Of a stretch of DNA of 64,000 nt, positions 27,483 to 36,450 are shown piece by piece (the stretch's first letter is position 1; every line of letters starts with the position of its first letter). The stretch is taken from NCBI RefSeq assembly GCF_025961475.1, contig NZ_JAOQNS010000002.1, forward strand, positions 310,001 to 374,000, in the 5' to 3' direction. Made by a program: the position numbers and the translations under genes. This DNA is from Rhodobium gokarnense (lineage in GTDB: Bacteria; Pseudomonadota; Alphaproteobacteria; Rhizobiales; Rhodobiaceae). Under the pieces are notes generated by a model, which saw nothing but the letters and a program-made list of their open reading frames with translations, made no database searches and had not been told where the DNA came from.

Positions 27483-28622
27483 ATGACCGTTTCTTCTTCC
27501 CGACAATTCGGACTTCTCGCCGCTCTCGCCATGGTCCTGGCGATCGCCGTTGCCGGCGCCGGCGCGGCCCGCGCCCAGGACGCCGGCGATGCGACGACGG
27601 CCGTTCAGGAGGCCTCCAAGGAGGTCCGCGTCGGCTACCGCGTCAGCGCCCCCTTCGTCATGCGCGACGGCGACGGCAAGCTCGGCGGCATGGCCGTCCA
27701 GCTCTGGGAAAAGATCGCCGAAGAGCTCGGCTACACGGTGACCTACAACGAGTATCCGCATATTCCGGAGCTCCTGAAGGCGGCGGAGACCGGCGAGATC
27801 GACGTTGCCGTCGGCGGCATCTCGATCACCGAGGAACGCGCCAAGCATGTCGATTTCTCCCAGCCCTGGTTCGATGCCGGGCTCAGGGTGATGGTCGACG
27901 AAAGCGGGACGACGTCGTTTGGCGACATCTGGACCGGCCTGGCCGATGCCGGCTACCTGAAATCCTATGGCTGGCTGATCTTCATCATCATCGTCGCGAC
28001 CGTCGGCCTCACCCTCTTCGACCGCCGCTTCGACAAGAACTTCACCAAGAGCTGGCGCGAAGGCGTCGCGGAAAGCTTCTATTCGGTCATGCTGGTGGTG
28101 ACCAAGGGAACGCTGCCGAGCCGCTCCAAGCTGTTCGGCTGGATGGGCCGGATCTTCTCCGCCTTCTGGCTGGTCGTCGGCATCGCCGTCTTTGCCTACA
28201 TCACCTCCTCGGTGACCAGCGTCATGACCAGCCTTGCCATCGAGGGCGGCATCAACGGTCCGGACGACCTCAACGGCCACACCATCGCCGTCTTCACCGG
28301 CAGCATCGGCGAGGAGGTGATGCGCAACGAGGGCATCGACACCCGCGGCTATGACGATGTCGATGCCGCGGTCGAGGCGCTGCGCGCAAACGACGTCGAC
28401 GCCATCGTCGCCGATGCCGCCGTGCTGGAATATTACAAGCGCGAGCATCCCGGGCTCGGCCTCGACGTGGTTGGCCGCATCTTCCATCCCGACAAGTTCG
28501 GCTTCGCGCTGCCCTACAAGGACACGTCGCTGATCTTCCCGGTGACCGTCACGCTCTTGATGCTCCAGGAAGACGGCTTCGTCGACCAGCTCGAAAAGCA
28601 GTATTTCGGCGACGAAAGGTGA
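27483..28622 (+). CDS. Prokaryotic ionotropic glutamate receptor-like channel (GluR0 type)
   Basis: 379 aa with the architecture of GluR0 rather than an ABC binding protein. A signal peptide (to ~31) is followed by lobe 1 of a family-3 binding domain (VRVGYRVSAPFVMRDG, EIDVAVGGISITEERAKHVD, SQPWFDAGLRVMV). A channel inserted at residues ~163-247 follows: M1 YGWLIFIIIVATVGLTL, pore loop EGVAESFYSVMLVVTKGTLP and M2 IFSAFWLVVGIAVFAYITSS. Lobe 2 then resumes (GPDDLNGHTIAVFTGSIGEE, IVADAAVLEYY, FGFALPYKDTSL). The classical K+ filter TVGYG of GluR0 is absent. Ligand and ion selectivity are unknown. ATG 27483 gives a clean signal peptide. No transporter genes are adjacent. Confidence 0.85.
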   Translation: MTVSSSRQFGLLAALAMVLAIAVAGAGAARAQDAGDATTAVQEASKEVRVGYRVSAPFVMRDGDGKLGGMAVQLWEKIAEELGYTVTYNEYPHIPELLKAAETGEIDVAVGGISITEERAKHVDFSQPWFDAGLRVMVDESGTTSFGDIWTGLADAGYLKSYGWLIFIIIVATVGLTLFDRRFDKNFTKSWREGVAESFYSVMLVVTKGTLPSRSKLFGWMGRIFSAFWLVVGIAVFAYITSSVTSVMTSLAIEGGINGPDDLNGHTIAVFTGSIGEEVMRNEGIDTRGYDDVDAAVEALRANDVDAIVADAAVLEYYKREHPGLGLDVVGRIFHPDKFGFALPYKDTSLIFPVTVTLLMLQEDGFVDQLEKQYFGDER

Positions 28623-28719
28623 GGGACAGAAGGTCCGTCCGGCGGATGGCCTTCGGGCGGCAGGGCCGGCCCAGCGAACCGGCGTTTACGACGCGACCGA
28701 AAATGCTATGTAGGGCCGC

Positions 28720-29127
28720 ATGACGACTGCGGCATCAGACCGGCAACGAACGCGCATCAGCCTGTTCTGCGCCTTGCGCGAGCTGCGGGGCCCTCTGGCC
28801 GCGCTGTCGCTTTTGATGTTCGTTGCCAACGTCTCCTTCGCCGGCGGCGTGGCGGTCGTCGTCGATGATGGGGCGGGCGGCTACAGGCTGGTCACCTGCC
28901 TCCATCCGGACGGCCACCGGATCGACGGCGACAGCACCGCCAGCGCCGTCACCGACTGCCTGACCTGCTGCCTCGGCGTCGCAAAGGCGATGGCCGTGCC
29001 CGAAGCGCCGGCCGACATCCTGCGGCCGATCGGCTATCTCACCTCCGCGCTTCCCGCGGCAACGGACCCCGCCGATCCGGCGGCCGCGCGGCACCGCTCG
29101 ATCCGCGCCCCGCCGATCTTTTCCTGA
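28720..29127 (+). CDS. DUF2946-like small protein, probably copper-related
   Basis: 135 aa with one hydrophobic segment (GPLAALSLLMFVANVSFAGG) acting as signal or anchor. A metal-binding-looking stretch follows: VTCLHPDGHRI ... DCLTCCLG, with Cys and His in DUF2946 order, and the tail ends RAPPIF, also typical. Members often sit next to copper genes, and here a PCu(A)C chaperone gene follows at 82 bp. The family call rests on this pattern and on context; function is inferred. Confidence 0.65.
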   Translation: MTTAASDRQRTRISLFCALRELRGPLAALSLLMFVANVSFAGGVAVVVDDGAGGYRLVTCLHPDGHRIDGDSTASAVTDCLTCCLGVAKAMAVPEAPADILRPIGYLTSALPAATDPADPAAARHRSIRAPPIFS

Positions 29128-29208
29128 CACCCCGTGACCAATCGGGCCCGGCCTCGCCGATGGCATCCGCCGGCCGCCCGCTGCCATGAACGAACAGGAG
29201 AAGATGAG

Positions 29209-29772
29209 ATGTCCCGACTTTCCGCGATCCTTGCCGCTGCAACGCTCAGCCTTGCCGCCGCGACCCTTTCCCCGGCCGCCCGTGCCGACGATCACGCCAT
29301 GATGATGGAGGGCGGCTCGGCGACGATCGGCGATCTGCAACTGACCGGCGCCTGGACCCGCGCCACGCCGCCTGCCGCCCGCGCCGGCGGCGGCTATCTG
29401 AAGATCACCAACAACGGGTCAAAGACCGACTATCTGGTCTCCGGCTCGGTCGATTTCGCCGAACGGGTGGAGATCCACGAGATGTCGGTGATCAACGACG
29501 TCATGAAGATGCGCCACCTGGAAGACGGCCTGCCGGTTCCCCCGGGCGAGACCGTGGCGCTGGAGCCCGGCAGCTACCACGTCATGTTCATGGGCATGAC
29601 CGAGCCGTTGACCGAAGGCAAGGCGGTCGACGTCACGCTGACCTTCAGGAATGCCGGCGACGTCACCATCAAGATGCCGGTCGCCAAGGTCGGCGCGCGC
29701 TCGCTGTCCGGCAAGGACGGCGGCGCGATGCAGCACGACCACGGCCAAATGGACATGCAAAAGAGCGAGTAG
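29209..29772 (+). CDS. Periplasmic copper chaperone PCu(A)C
   Basis: 187 aa. ATG 29209 follows AGGAG at good spacing. Signal peptide LAAATLSLAAATLSPAARA. The Cu(I)-binding motif H(M)-X10-M-X21-H-X-M is recognisable: VEIHEMSVINDVMKMRHLE and PGSYHVMFMGM. The C-terminal His/Met-rich tail (MQHDHGQMDMQ) may bind more copper. PCu(A)C proteins deliver Cu(I) to the CuA site of cytochrome c oxidase. It is preceded by the DUF2946-like gene, and its stop lies inside an intrinsic terminator. Confidence 0.92.
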   Translation: MSRLSAILAAATLSLAAATLSPAARADDHAMMMEGGSATIGDLQLTGAWTRATPPAARAGGGYLKITNNGSKTDYLVSGSVDFAERVEIHEMSVINDVMKMRHLEDGLPVPPGETVALEPGSYHVMFMGMTEPLTEGKAVDVTLTFRNAGDVTIKMPVAKVGARSLSGKDGGAMQHDHGQMDMQKSE

Positions 29773-29783
29773 CCGCTCTTTTT
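29761..29783 (+). terminator. Intrinsic terminator overlapping the PCu(A)C stop
   Basis: Stem AAGAGCG / CGCTCTT with a six-base loop that contains the TAG stop, followed by TTTC and part of a five-T run. The last codons of the gene form the left arm. Confidence 0.75.
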
Positions 29784-29806
29784 CGATCCGAAACACAGTG
29801 CACCTT

Positions 29807-29837
29807 GCGCCGCCGCGAAAAACCGGCGGCGCCTTTT
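29807..29837. terminator. Second stem-loop between convergent genes
   Basis: Nine-bp perfect stem GCGCCGCCG / CGGCGGCGC with loop CGAAAAAC, followed by CTTTTGG on the plus strand. It lies between the PCu(A)C gene and the DUF805 gene, which converge. Confidence 0.6.
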
Positions 29838-29864
29838 GGCCCATGGCCAGGCCTCAGAGCCAAA

Positions 29865-30251
29865 TCAGTCGGGAATGTTCGCCCGCTTGCCGTAGGCGTT
29901 CGGTCCCTTCTCGCCCGCCATCACGCCGAGGAAGATCTCCGTCAGGATATTGACGAAGGGCACCAGGGCGAGCAGCGCCACGAAGCCCGTCAGCCCGTAA
30001 TCATGCGCGCGCTTCGCCATCAGGGCGATTTCCGCCCAGACCATCGGGATTGCCGCAAAGGTGAGGATGGCGCCGACCATCGGCTGCGTCTGCGGGTAGC
30101 GCACCGCCGTGCCGAGCAAGATGATCGTTATCAGGTGCAAGAAGAACATGCCGAGCCAGTAGGGCTCGCGCGAAATCCGCCCGTCGATGCCGGCGAACAG
30201 CCAAAGGACGCCGCGCATCTTCGGCAGGCCGCCGCCCTGGCCCGTGCTCAT
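29865..30251 (-). CDS. DUF805 membrane protein
   Basis: 128 aa from ATG 30251; the frame stays open far upstream but that part is antisense to dapD. DUF805 features: a short cytoplasmic lead LWLFAGIDGRISREPYWLGM, then three to four helices (FFLHLITIILLGTAV, MVGAILTFAAIPMVWAEIAL, GFVALLALVPFVNILTEIFL), the KRAHDYGLTG motif between them and a C-terminal GEKGPNAYG. No function is established for the family. It lies downstream of dapD on the same strand, 62 bp apart. Confidence 0.87.
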   Translation of the reverse strand: MSTGQGGGLPKMRGVLWLFAGIDGRISREPYWLGMFFLHLITIILLGTAVRYPQTQPMVGAILTFAAIPMVWAEIALMAKRAHDYGLTGFVALLALVPFVNILTEIFLGVMAGEKGPNAYGKRANIPD

Positions 30252-30313
30252 GGCCGCGCCTTTGCGGCCATATGCCCGCCGAATTCGCGATATCCTCTCT
30301 GTCGCTTCGCCAT

Positions 30314-31171
30314 TCAGTCGCGCAAGAGCTCGTTGATGGAGGTCTTGGAGCGCGTCTTCTCGTCCACATGCTTGACGATGACGGCGCAGTAAAGGCTCGG
30401 CCCCGGATCGCCGTTCGGCAGCGGCTTGCCGGGCATGGAGCCGGAGACGACGACGGAGTAGGGCGGCACCCGGCCCATATGCACTTCGCCGGTGTCGCGG
30501 TCGACGATCTTGGTCGAGGCGCCGATGAAGACGCCCATGGAGATCACCGAGCCCTCGCCGACGATGACGCCCTCGACGACTTCCGAGCGCGCGCCGATGA
30601 AGCAGTTGTCCTCGATGATGGTCGGGCCGGCCTGCAGCGGCTCCAAAACGCCGCCGATGCCGGCGCCGCCGGAAAGGTGCACGTTCTTGCCGATCTGGGC
30701 GCAGGAGCCGACGGTCGCCCAGGTGTCGACCATGGTGCCCTCGTCCACATAGGCGCCGAGATTGACGAAGCTCGGCATCAGGACGACGCCCGGCGCAACG
30801 AAGGCGGAACGGCGCACGGTGCAGTTCGGCACGGCGCGGAACCCGGCATTCTCGAAATCCATCGCCCGCCAGCCGTCGAACTTCGACGGCACCTTGTCCC
30901 ACCAGGCGGCATCGCCCGGCCCGCCCTTGATGACTTCCATGGGGTAGAGCCGGAACGACAGCAGCACGGCCTTCTTGGCCCACTGGTTGACGACCCAGTC
31001 GCCGTCCTTCTTCTCCGCCACCCGGATCCGGCCCTTGTCGAGGAGGTCGAGCGCGGTGTCGACGGCCTCGCGCACCTCGCCCCTGGTCGAAGTGCCGATC
31101 GTCTCACGGTCGTCGAATGCGGCGTCGATGATGCCGGCAAGCGCGGCGATGTCCGTGTTGAGGTGATTCAT
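30314..31171 (-). CDS. dapD: Tetrahydrodipicolinate N-succinyltransferase
   Basis: 285 aa, 2,3,4,5-tetrahydropyridine-2,6-dicarboxylate N-succinyltransferase, lysine/diaminopimelate pathway. ATG 31171. The N-terminal helical domain ([17 protein letters not shown]) precedes a left-handed beta-helix built from hexapeptide repeats ([74 protein letters not shown]). Active-site loops match the family. DapD and DapE act in successive branches of the same pathway. Confidence 0.96.
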   Translation of the reverse strand: MNHLNTDIAALAGIIDAAFDDRETIGTSTRGEVREAVDTALDLLDKGRIRVAEKKDGDWVVNQWAKKAVLLSFRLYPMEVIKGGPGDAAWWDKVPSKFDGWRAMDFENAGFRAVPNCTVRRSAFVAPGVVLMPSFVNLGAYVDEGTMVDTWATVGSCAQIGKNVHLSGGAGIGGVLEPLQAGPTIIEDNCFIGARSEVVEGVIVGEGSVISMGVFIGASTKIVDRDTGEVHMGRVPPYSVVVSGSMPGKPLPNGDPGPSLYCAVIVKHVDEKTRSKTSINELLRD

Positions 31172-31374
31172 GTCCGTGCGGGCTCCGGTCGTCTCGAAAA
31201 AGGCGGGGGTCACCCCGGTTGTCCGTTTTGAAGCGCGGACGATAGCCGCGGCGGTCCCTGAGTGCAATGCGGCCCCGTCGCCCTCCTTGCGGCACTCTTG
31301 CGCTGGTGCCGCGAAACGCCTACCGAGGGCGGGGCCGCGGGAGGCCCTCAAGGCGCGACAAGGGGAGAGGCGCA

Positions 31375-32217
31375 ATGCAAGATGGCGAAGGCCGCCGGTC
31401 CGGCAAGGGCTTTCCGACCGCGGTCCAGGACCGCGAGGCCTGGGAGCGCACGCCCGACACGCCGCAGACCCTGTCGCCGGCCTACCGGCTCGCCTTCGAT
31501 GACCCGGACTTCCTGCTGCGCCCGGAGCTGCGGCCGATGCGCCTGCAATTGGAGCTGCTGAAGCCGGAGATCATCCTGCGCGAGCGCGGCATCGATTCGA
31601 CCATCGTCATCTTCGGCTCGGCCCGCATCGCGGCGCCGGGCGGCGAGCCGATCGTCGATGCCACGCCGGAGATCGCCGAACGGCTGGCCGCAAAGCAGCA
31701 CTATTACGACGAGGCCCGCAAGCTGGCGCGGCTCGCCTCCCAGGAATCCATGAAGCATTACGGCCGCGAATTCGTCGTCTGCTCCGGCGGTGGGCCGGGC
31801 ATCATGGAGGCCGCCAACCGGGGCGCGGCGGAAATCGGCGCCCCCTCCATCGGCCTCAACATCGTGCTGCCCCACGAGCAGGCGCCGAACGAGTACATCA
31901 GTCCGGCGCTGTCGTTCCAGTTCCACTACTTCGCCGTCCGCAAGATGCATTTCCTGCTGCGGGCCAAGGCGCTCGCCTGCTTCCCCGGCGGCTTCGGCAC
32001 CTTCGACGAGCTCTTCGAGGCACTCTGCCTGATCCAGACCGGCAAGGTCGAGCCGATGCCGATCCTGCTCTTCGGCGAGGATTACTGGCGCCGCGTCATC
32101 AATTTCGAGGCCCTGGTGGAGGAGGGGACGATCGCGCCCCGCGACCTGCATCTGTTCTCCTATGTGGAGACGGCCGAGGACGGCTGGAAGATGATCCGGG
32201 ACTATTACGACATCTAA
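31375..32217 (+). CDS. LOG family protein (TIGR00730-like nucleotide hydrolase)
   Basis: 280 aa from ATG 31375 after GGGAGAGG. Carries the LOG/YgdH hallmark: [35 protein letters not shown] and [18 protein letters not shown] (PGGxGTxxE, binding phosphate and holding the catalytic Arg/Glu). Such enzymes split nucleoside 5'-monophosphates or cytokinin ribotides into base and ribose phosphate. This longer rhizobial type is of unproved substrate. It is often mislabelled lysine decarboxylase. It lies between dapD and the HAD nucleotidase, transcribed oppositely to both. Confidence 0.88.
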   Translation: MQDGEGRRSGKGFPTAVQDREAWERTPDTPQTLSPAYRLAFDDPDFLLRPELRPMRLQLELLKPEIILRERGIDSTIVIFGSARIAAPGGEPIVDATPEIAERLAAKQHYYDEARKLARLASQESMKHYGREFVVCSGGGPGIMEAANRGAAEIGAPSIGLNIVLPHEQAPNEYISPALSFQFHYFAVRKMHFLLRAKALACFPGGFGTFDELFEALCLIQTGKVEPMPILLFGEDYWRRVINFEALVEEGTIAPRDLHLFSYVETAEDGWKMIRDYYDI

Positions 32218-32278
32218 AGCACTTTCCCAAAAAGTTGATAGACTTTTTGGATAAGAAATCGCGTCGAAACAGAGACCT

Positions 32279-32317
32279 AAAGCATGTTGCGTGTTTCGGA
32301 AAAACGCAACATGCTTT
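32279..32317. terminator. Long stem-loop between convergent genes
   Basis: Thirteen-bp perfect stem AAAGCATGTTGCG / CGCAACATGCTTT around a 13-base loop, between the LOG and HAD genes. A similar block just before it (CAAAAAGTTGATAGACTTTTTG, with CAAAAAGT / ACTTTTTG arms at 32228-32249) suggests an intergenic palindromic unit used as a bidirectional terminator. Confidence 0.65.
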
Positions 32318-32334
32318 AACGGCGGCGCGGCCCG

Positions 32335-33054
32335 TTACTCCGGCCGGCGTATCTTCACGAGAATCTCGCCGAGGAACTCCGCCAGCCCGTCGGCGACAAA
32401 CTCGATATGCGGGTCGGCCGAGCCTTCCAGTTCCCAGCTCTCCCGCAACACCTCTCTTGTGCCGCGCGGCACGATGAGGACCGTGCGCATGCCGAGCTCA
32501 TGCGGGACGGTGAGGTTGCGCGGCAGGTCCTCGAACATCGCCGCCTTCGTCGGATCGATGCCCTTCAAGGTCAGGAAGCGGTCATAGGTCTCCGCGTGCG
32601 GCTTCGGCAGGTGGTCGGCGGCGACGATATCGAAGATATCCTCGAAACGGTCGGTGATGCCGAGCCGGTTCGCCACCTTTTCCGCATGGCTGACCGTGCC
32701 GTTGGTCATGATGAACTTGCGGCCCGGCAGCTTGTCGATGGCAGCGCCCAGTTCCGGGTCCGGCTGCACCGCGGAATGGTCGATGTCATGGACGTATTTG
32801 AGGAATTCGTCGGGCGAGATGCCATGCTCCAGCATCAGGCCGCGCAGCGTGGTGCCGTAGCGCCGGTAATAGTCCTTCTGCAGCCGATGCGCCTCGTCCG
32901 GCCCTGAGCCGGTCAGCCGCTGCACGAAGTCGCGCATGCGCACATCGACCTGGGCAAAGAGGTTGATGTGTTCCGGATAGAGCGTGTTGTCGAGGTCGAA
33001 GATCCAGGTATCGACGTCGCAAAACGCATCGAGGGAACGCAGGTGCTGGCGCAA
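32335..33054 (-). CDS. HAD-family pyrimidine 5'-nucleotidase
   Basis: 239 aa HAD hydrolase. Motif I TWIFDLDNTLYP (nucleophile Asp and general acid Asp), motif II FIMTNGTVSHAEK, motif III LPKPHAETYD and motif IV AAMFEDLPRNL are all intact. The LDNTLYP form and the helical cap (RRYGTTLRGLMLEHGISPDE) match the SDT1-like pyrimidine 5'-nucleotidase branch. The gene keeps its usual rhizobial place between argB and dapD. Substrate inferred from family. Confidence 0.9.
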   Translation of the reverse strand: MRQHLRSLDAFCDVDTWIFDLDNTLYPEHINLFAQVDVRMRDFVQRLTGSGPDEAHRLQKDYYRRYGTTLRGLMLEHGISPDEFLKYVHDIDHSAVQPDPELGAAIDKLPGRKFIMTNGTVSHAEKVANRLGITDRFEDIFDIVAADHLPKPHAETYDRFLTLKGIDPTKAAMFEDLPRNLTVPHELGMRTVLIVPRGTREVLRESWELEGSADPHIEFVADGLAEFLGEILVKIRRPE

Positions 33055-33141
33055 TTTAGTGCTCGGATAGGGGAAAGGGTTGTTGCCGGGAACCTATAGC
33101 GCCCAGCGGCAAACGCAACAGGCCCCGATGACCGTTTCGCG

Positions 33142-33339
33142 GATCATCCTGGTCACGATGGTCTTCCATCGTGACCAGGCAAGCGCGAACGCGCGCCGGC
33201 GCCGATGCGCCGAAAAGCCTGCGTGGCGCTTGAACGCAAGGATCATCCTGGTCGCGATGGCCTGCCATCGTGACCAGGCAAGGCCGAACGGCCGCCGGCG
33301 CCGATGCGCCGTAAAGCCTGCGTGGCGCTTGAACGCCAA
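33142..33339. repeat. Tandem duplication of a 99-bp unit after argB
   Basis: Unit 1 is 33142-33240 and unit 2 is 33241-33339, both beginning GATCATCCTGGTC and about 90% alike. Each begins with an inverted repeat: in unit 1 a perfect 14-bp stem CCTGGTCACGATGG / CCATCGTGACCAGG, in unit 2 the same with one mismatch. Further GC palindromes follow. Unit 2 abuts the argB stop codon. The period is a multiple of three, and a minus-strand frame (33339-33094) stays open through both, giving an Arg-rich repeated peptide (FKRHAGF-AHRRRR). I do not call that frame a gene. Confidence 0.8.
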
Positions 33340-34245
33340 CTAACGAGTGATCAGCGTGCCGGCGCCGTGCTCGGTGAAGATTTCCAGGATCACCGGGTGC
33401 GGCACCGTGCCGTTGAGGATGACGACGCCTTCGACACCCTGGTCGAGCGCATCGATGCAGGTCTGCACCTTGGGGATCATGCCGCCATGGATGGTGCCGT
33501 CGGCGATCAGAGCCTTGGCCTCGGCCTCGCTCAGCTCCCGGATCAGCTTGCCGTTCTTGTCGAGGACGCCCGGCACGTCGGTGAGGAACAGGAGCCGCTT
33601 GGCGCTGAGCGCCCCGGCGATGGCGCCCGCGAAGGTATCCGCATTGACGTTGTAGGTGGCGCCCGCATCGTCGGCGGCGACCGGGGCCAGCACCGGGATG
33701 AACTCGCCGCGGGCAAGGAGGTCGATGACCTCGCGCCGCACCTTCTTCGGCTCGCCGACGAAGCCGAGGTCGACGATCCGCTCGATCGCCGATTCCGGAT
33801 CGCGCACGGTCCGCTTCAGCTTTTCCACCGTGACCATGTTGCCGTCCTTGCCGCAAAGGCCGATGGCGCGCCCGCCCTCCGCGTTGATGGCGGCGACGAT
33901 CTCCTTGTTGATGCCGCCGGCGAGCACCATTTCGACGACCGCGATGGTCGGCTCGTCGGTGACCCGGAGGCCCTCGCGGAACTCGCTCTTGATGCCGAGC
34001 CGTTCCAGCATCTTGCCGATCTGCGGCCCGCCGCCATGGACCACGATCGGGTTGACGCCGGCCTGCTTGAGGAGCGTGACGTCGCGGGCGACGGTGCGCG
34101 AGATTTCCGGATCGCCCATGGCGTGGCCGCCATATTTGACGACGACGGTGGTGTCGTCATAGCGCTGCATATAGGGCAGCGCCTCGGAAATCGTCCGTGC
34201 CCGTTTGATGAAGCTCTCAAGCTGCGGCAGCTCGACTGTATCCAC
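33340..34245 (-). CDS. argB: Acetylglutamate kinase
   Basis: 301 aa from GTG 34245, which restores the family length; GAGGA lies upstream. It phosphorylates N-acetylglutamate in arginine synthesis. Amino-acid-kinase motifs: [29 protein letters not shown] (substrate), [40 protein letters not shown] and [19 protein letters not shown]. In rhizobia it normally follows engB directly. Here three cytochrome/flavoprotein genes are inserted between them. Confidence 0.96.
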   Translation of the reverse strand: MDTVELPQLESFIKRARTISEALPYMQRYDDTTVVVKYGGHAMGDPEISRTVARDVTLLKQAGVNPIVVHGGGPQIGKMLERLGIKSEFREGLRVTDEPTIAVVEMVLAGGINKEIVAAINAEGGRAIGLCGKDGNMVTVEKLKRTVRDPESAIERIVDLGFVGEPKKVRREVIDLLARGEFIPVLAPVAADDAGATYNVNADTFAGAIAGALSAKRLLFLTDVPGVLDKNGKLIRELSEAEAKALIADGTIHGGMIPKVQTCIDALDQGVEGVVILNGTVPHPVILEIFTEHGAGTLITR

Positions 34246-34437
34246 GGCTGGCGGTCCTCGTTCTGGGTCTGTCGGGCTGTTCGGCCGCCATGCCGGTGCC
34301 GCGCGAGGCGGCTCCGGCGGCGCCGGAAAGGGTGGGCGACGCAAACAGGATTGTTCTGTCCCTAAAAAGACGCCGGATGCGCCCGCCGTCAAGGCGCGCT
34401 GCAGCGAAGCGCGGAAAGCGGGCGCGCCACCTTCACC

Positions 34438-34986
34438 CTAACCGTCGTAATTGGCCGGCAGCTTGTGGACGATGCCCTTGTGGCAGGAGATGCAATGGTC
34501 GCCGGTCTCGACCGCCTCGGTGTGCTTGCGCCGGGCGCGCCGGCTCTGCTCTTCCAACTCCATGGATTCAAAGTCGTGGCAGCCGCGACAGTTCTTCGAC
34601 TTGCGGCTTTCCATATGGCGCCAGACCCGCTTGGCCATCACCAGCCGCTGCGCCTCGTATTTCTCCGGCGTGTCGATGGTGCCGAGGAGGTGGTGCAGTA
34701 CGTCCTTGGAAGCGGCGATCTTGGCGATGTATTTGGCCGGGAAATCCTTCGGCACATGGCAGTCGGCGCAGCCCACATGGACGCCGGAGATGTTCTTGTG
34801 GTGGAAGCTGCGCTTGTATTCTTCGTAATTGGTCTGCATCTCGTGGCAGGAAATGCAGAACTCGGTGCGGTTGGTGTAGTCGAGGGCGGCGCTGAAGCCG
34901 ACCATGGCAACGAAGATGCCGAGTGTGCCGAGAAACAGCGTGCCGAGCACGGCAGGCCGTCTCACCCAGTTCCAAAAACGCTTCAC
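34438..34986 (-). CDS. NapC/NirT-type tetraheme cytochrome c
   Basis: 182 aa from GTG 34986. An N-terminal anchor (VLGTLFLGTLGIFVAMVGF) precedes a periplasmic domain with four CXXCH haem sites: CISCH, CADCH, CRGCH and CISCH. Size and haem pattern fit the NapC/NirT quinol-dehydrogenase family, which passes electrons between the quinone pool and periplasmic enzymes. No nitrate reductase (nap) genes are near. Instead it follows the sulfide dehydrogenase genes in the same direction, 155 bp away, so it may connect that enzyme or another redox partner to the membrane. The link is inferred. Confidence 0.9.
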   Translation of the reverse strand: MKRFWNWVRRPAVLGTLFLGTLGIFVAMVGFSAALDYTNRTEFCISCHEMQTNYEEYKRSFHHKNISGVHVGCADCHVPKDFPAKYIAKIAASKDVLHHLLGTIDTPEKYEAQRLVMAKRVWRHMESRKSKNCRGCHDFESMELEEQSRRARRKHTEAVETGDHCISCHKGIVHKLPANYDG

Positions 34987-35091
34987 GTCTCGTTCCCACC
35001 CTTGGCGAAGGCGACGTTGCGCCTTCCGTTCATCTCGCGGCTGGTTTGCCGCTTTGCCTATGTGTTGCGCTCACAGATCGCTCTGACAGTC

Positions 35092-35119
35092 GGGACTCCC
35101 CGCCGGAGCGGGAAGTCCC
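35092..35119 (-). terminator. Stem-loop after the flavocytochrome flavoprotein gene
   Basis: GGGACTCCCCGC / GCGGGAAGTCCC, 12-bp stem with one mismatch and a four-base loop, 24 bp beyond the fccB stop. No U-run follows on either strand, so it may protect or attenuate the transcript rather than stop it fully. Confidence 0.45.
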
Positions 35120-35142
35120 TTCTGCCTCCGGGGGCGGTCAGG

Positions 35143-36438
35143 CTACCCCCAGGTGTCCTTGCGGATGTTGTTGTACCAGCTATGCGCGAAGGCGACCTCG
35201 CGCTTGCGCTGTTCGGGGCTGGCATCGACCGGCGTCAGGCCGCCGGCGCCCTCGACGCCGGCGATCGTGTTGTCGTCGGCTTTGTAGCGATAGACGGCGG
35301 CGACGGAGAAGCCGTAGTCGGTGCCGGCGATCGAGTAGCAGGTGTTGACGTAAGAGGGCTGCGGCATCTCCTTGCCGGCCAGCGCCGCAACGATCGCCGC
35401 CGCCGTGACCTTGCCCTGCGAGTTCGCCGAATAGCCCGACTTCGGCATCGCGGTGGCGATCGCGGCATCGCCGATCACATGCACGCCGGCATGCTTCGAC
35501 GATTCGAACGTCATCTTGTCGACCGGGCACCAGCCGCTGTCGTCGGCGAGATCGGCATCGAGCGCGATCTTGCCGGCCTTCTGCGGCGGGATGTAGTTGA
35601 TGACCGCCGGATCGAAGCTCTCGAAGTCGGTCTCCACGGTCATCGCCGCCGCGTCCAGCTTGTTGATCGCGCCGACCTTGGAGAAGGTGTTCCACTCGAT
35701 CATGCTGTTGTCGGTGCCGTGGCCGTAGAGGTCTTTCCAGGCCTGCATGAAGAGGCCCTGCTTGGAGAATTTCTCCTTCGGATCGAGGATCATCACCTTC
35801 GATTTCGGCTTTTCGGCCTTGAGGTAGTGGGCGATCATGCTGGCCCGCTCATAGGGTCCCGGCGGGCAGCGGAACGGGTTCGGCGGGGCGATGATGACGA
35901 CGAGGCCGCCGTCTTCCATGGCCTCCAGTTGCGAGCGCAGCAGCGCGGTCTGCGGACCGGCCTGCCAGGCGTGCGGGATCTTTTCCTGCGCCGCCTCGTC
36001 ATAGCCCTCGATGCCGTCGGTGACGAAGCTGATGCCCGGCGCCACCACGCAGCGGTCGAAATTGAGGGTTTCGCCGCCGGCCGTGGTCACGGTCCTGGCG
36101 TCGGGATCGATGCCGGAGGCCCGGTCCTGGACCATGGTGATGCCCATGGACTTCAGCCCGTCATAGCCGACCTCGATGCCCTCCAGCGTGCGCTCGCCGC
36201 CGAGCACCTCGTTCGACATGAAGCAGGTGTGGTAGCTCGACTTCGGCTCCACCACGGTGACCGAGATGTCCGGATTGGCGAGCTTCAGGTAGCGCGCGGT
36301 GGTGGCGCCGCCGACACCGCCGCCGACGATGACAACATTGCCGCCGGTCGCCCGCGCGATGTGGGGAAGGCCGAGCGTGGCGCCGGCCACGGCGGCACCG
36401 CCGATCCTGATGAAGTTGCGGCGTGATAATCTGGTCAT
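35143..36438 (-). CDS. fccB: Flavocytochrome c sulfide dehydrogenase, flavoprotein subunit
   Basis: 431 aa with a Tat signal ([19 protein letters not shown]). FAD domain: [20 protein letters not shown]. Three diagnostic cysteines of FCSD are present: Cys72 in [14 protein letters not shown] (covalent FAD site in characterised enzymes), and Cys191 ([12 protein letters not shown]) with Cys367 ([15 protein letters not shown]) forming the redox disulfide that reacts with sulfide. The C-terminal FCSD flavin-binding domain is complete. It oxidises sulfide to sulfur/polysulfide in the periplasm and passes electrons to the cytochrome subunit encoded 12 bp upstream. GGAGGACACC precedes the ATG. Confidence 0.92.
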   Translation of the reverse strand: MTRLSRRNFIRIGGAAVAGATLGLPHIARATGGNVVIVGGGVGGATTARYLKLANPDISVTVVEPKSSYHTCFMSNEVLGGERTLEGIEVGYDGLKSMGITMVQDRASGIDPDARTVTTAGGETLNFDRCVVAPGISFVTDGIEGYDEAAQEKIPHAWQAGPQTALLRSQLEAMEDGGLVVIIAPPNPFRCPPGPYERASMIAHYLKAEKPKSKVMILDPKEKFSKQGLFMQAWKDLYGHGTDNSMIEWNTFSKVGAINKLDAAAMTVETDFESFDPAVINYIPPQKAGKIALDADLADDSGWCPVDKMTFESSKHAGVHVIGDAAIATAMPKSGYSANSQGKVTAAAIVAALAGKEMPQPSYVNTCYSIAGTDYGFSVAAVYRYKADDNTIAGVEGAGGLTPVDASPEQRKREVAFAHSWYNNIRKDTWG

Positions 36439-36450
36439 GGTGTCCTCCCC

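Noticed and set aside
27483-28622. Annotation as an amino-acid ABC transporter binding protein
   Set aside because: The binding domain is interrupted by two transmembrane helices and a pore loop, and no ABC genes are adjacent.
31206-31220. GTCACCCCGG near the dapD start as a third MITE end
   Set aside because: Only ten bases agree and no partner end or mirrored segment follows.
31375-32217. Annotation as lysine decarboxylase
   Set aside because: The PGGxGTxxE motif identifies LOG-type hydrolases; PLP-binding motifs of decarboxylases are absent.
33056-33856. Arg-rich minus-strand frames through the 99-bp repeats as a gene
   Set aside because: One frame overlaps argB out of phase and the other starts with TTG inside the repeat; no ribosome-binding site or family. 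Kept only as a repeat.
34246-34437. Short open frames between argB and the NapC-like gene
   Set aside because: They are extensions of argB upstream of its GTG start or antisense frames; no domain or start signal.
34465-36426. Plus-strand open frame opposite the cytochrome and flavocytochrome genes
   Set aside because: The minus strand carries haem motifs and FAD motifs in the right order; the plus frame is their complement.
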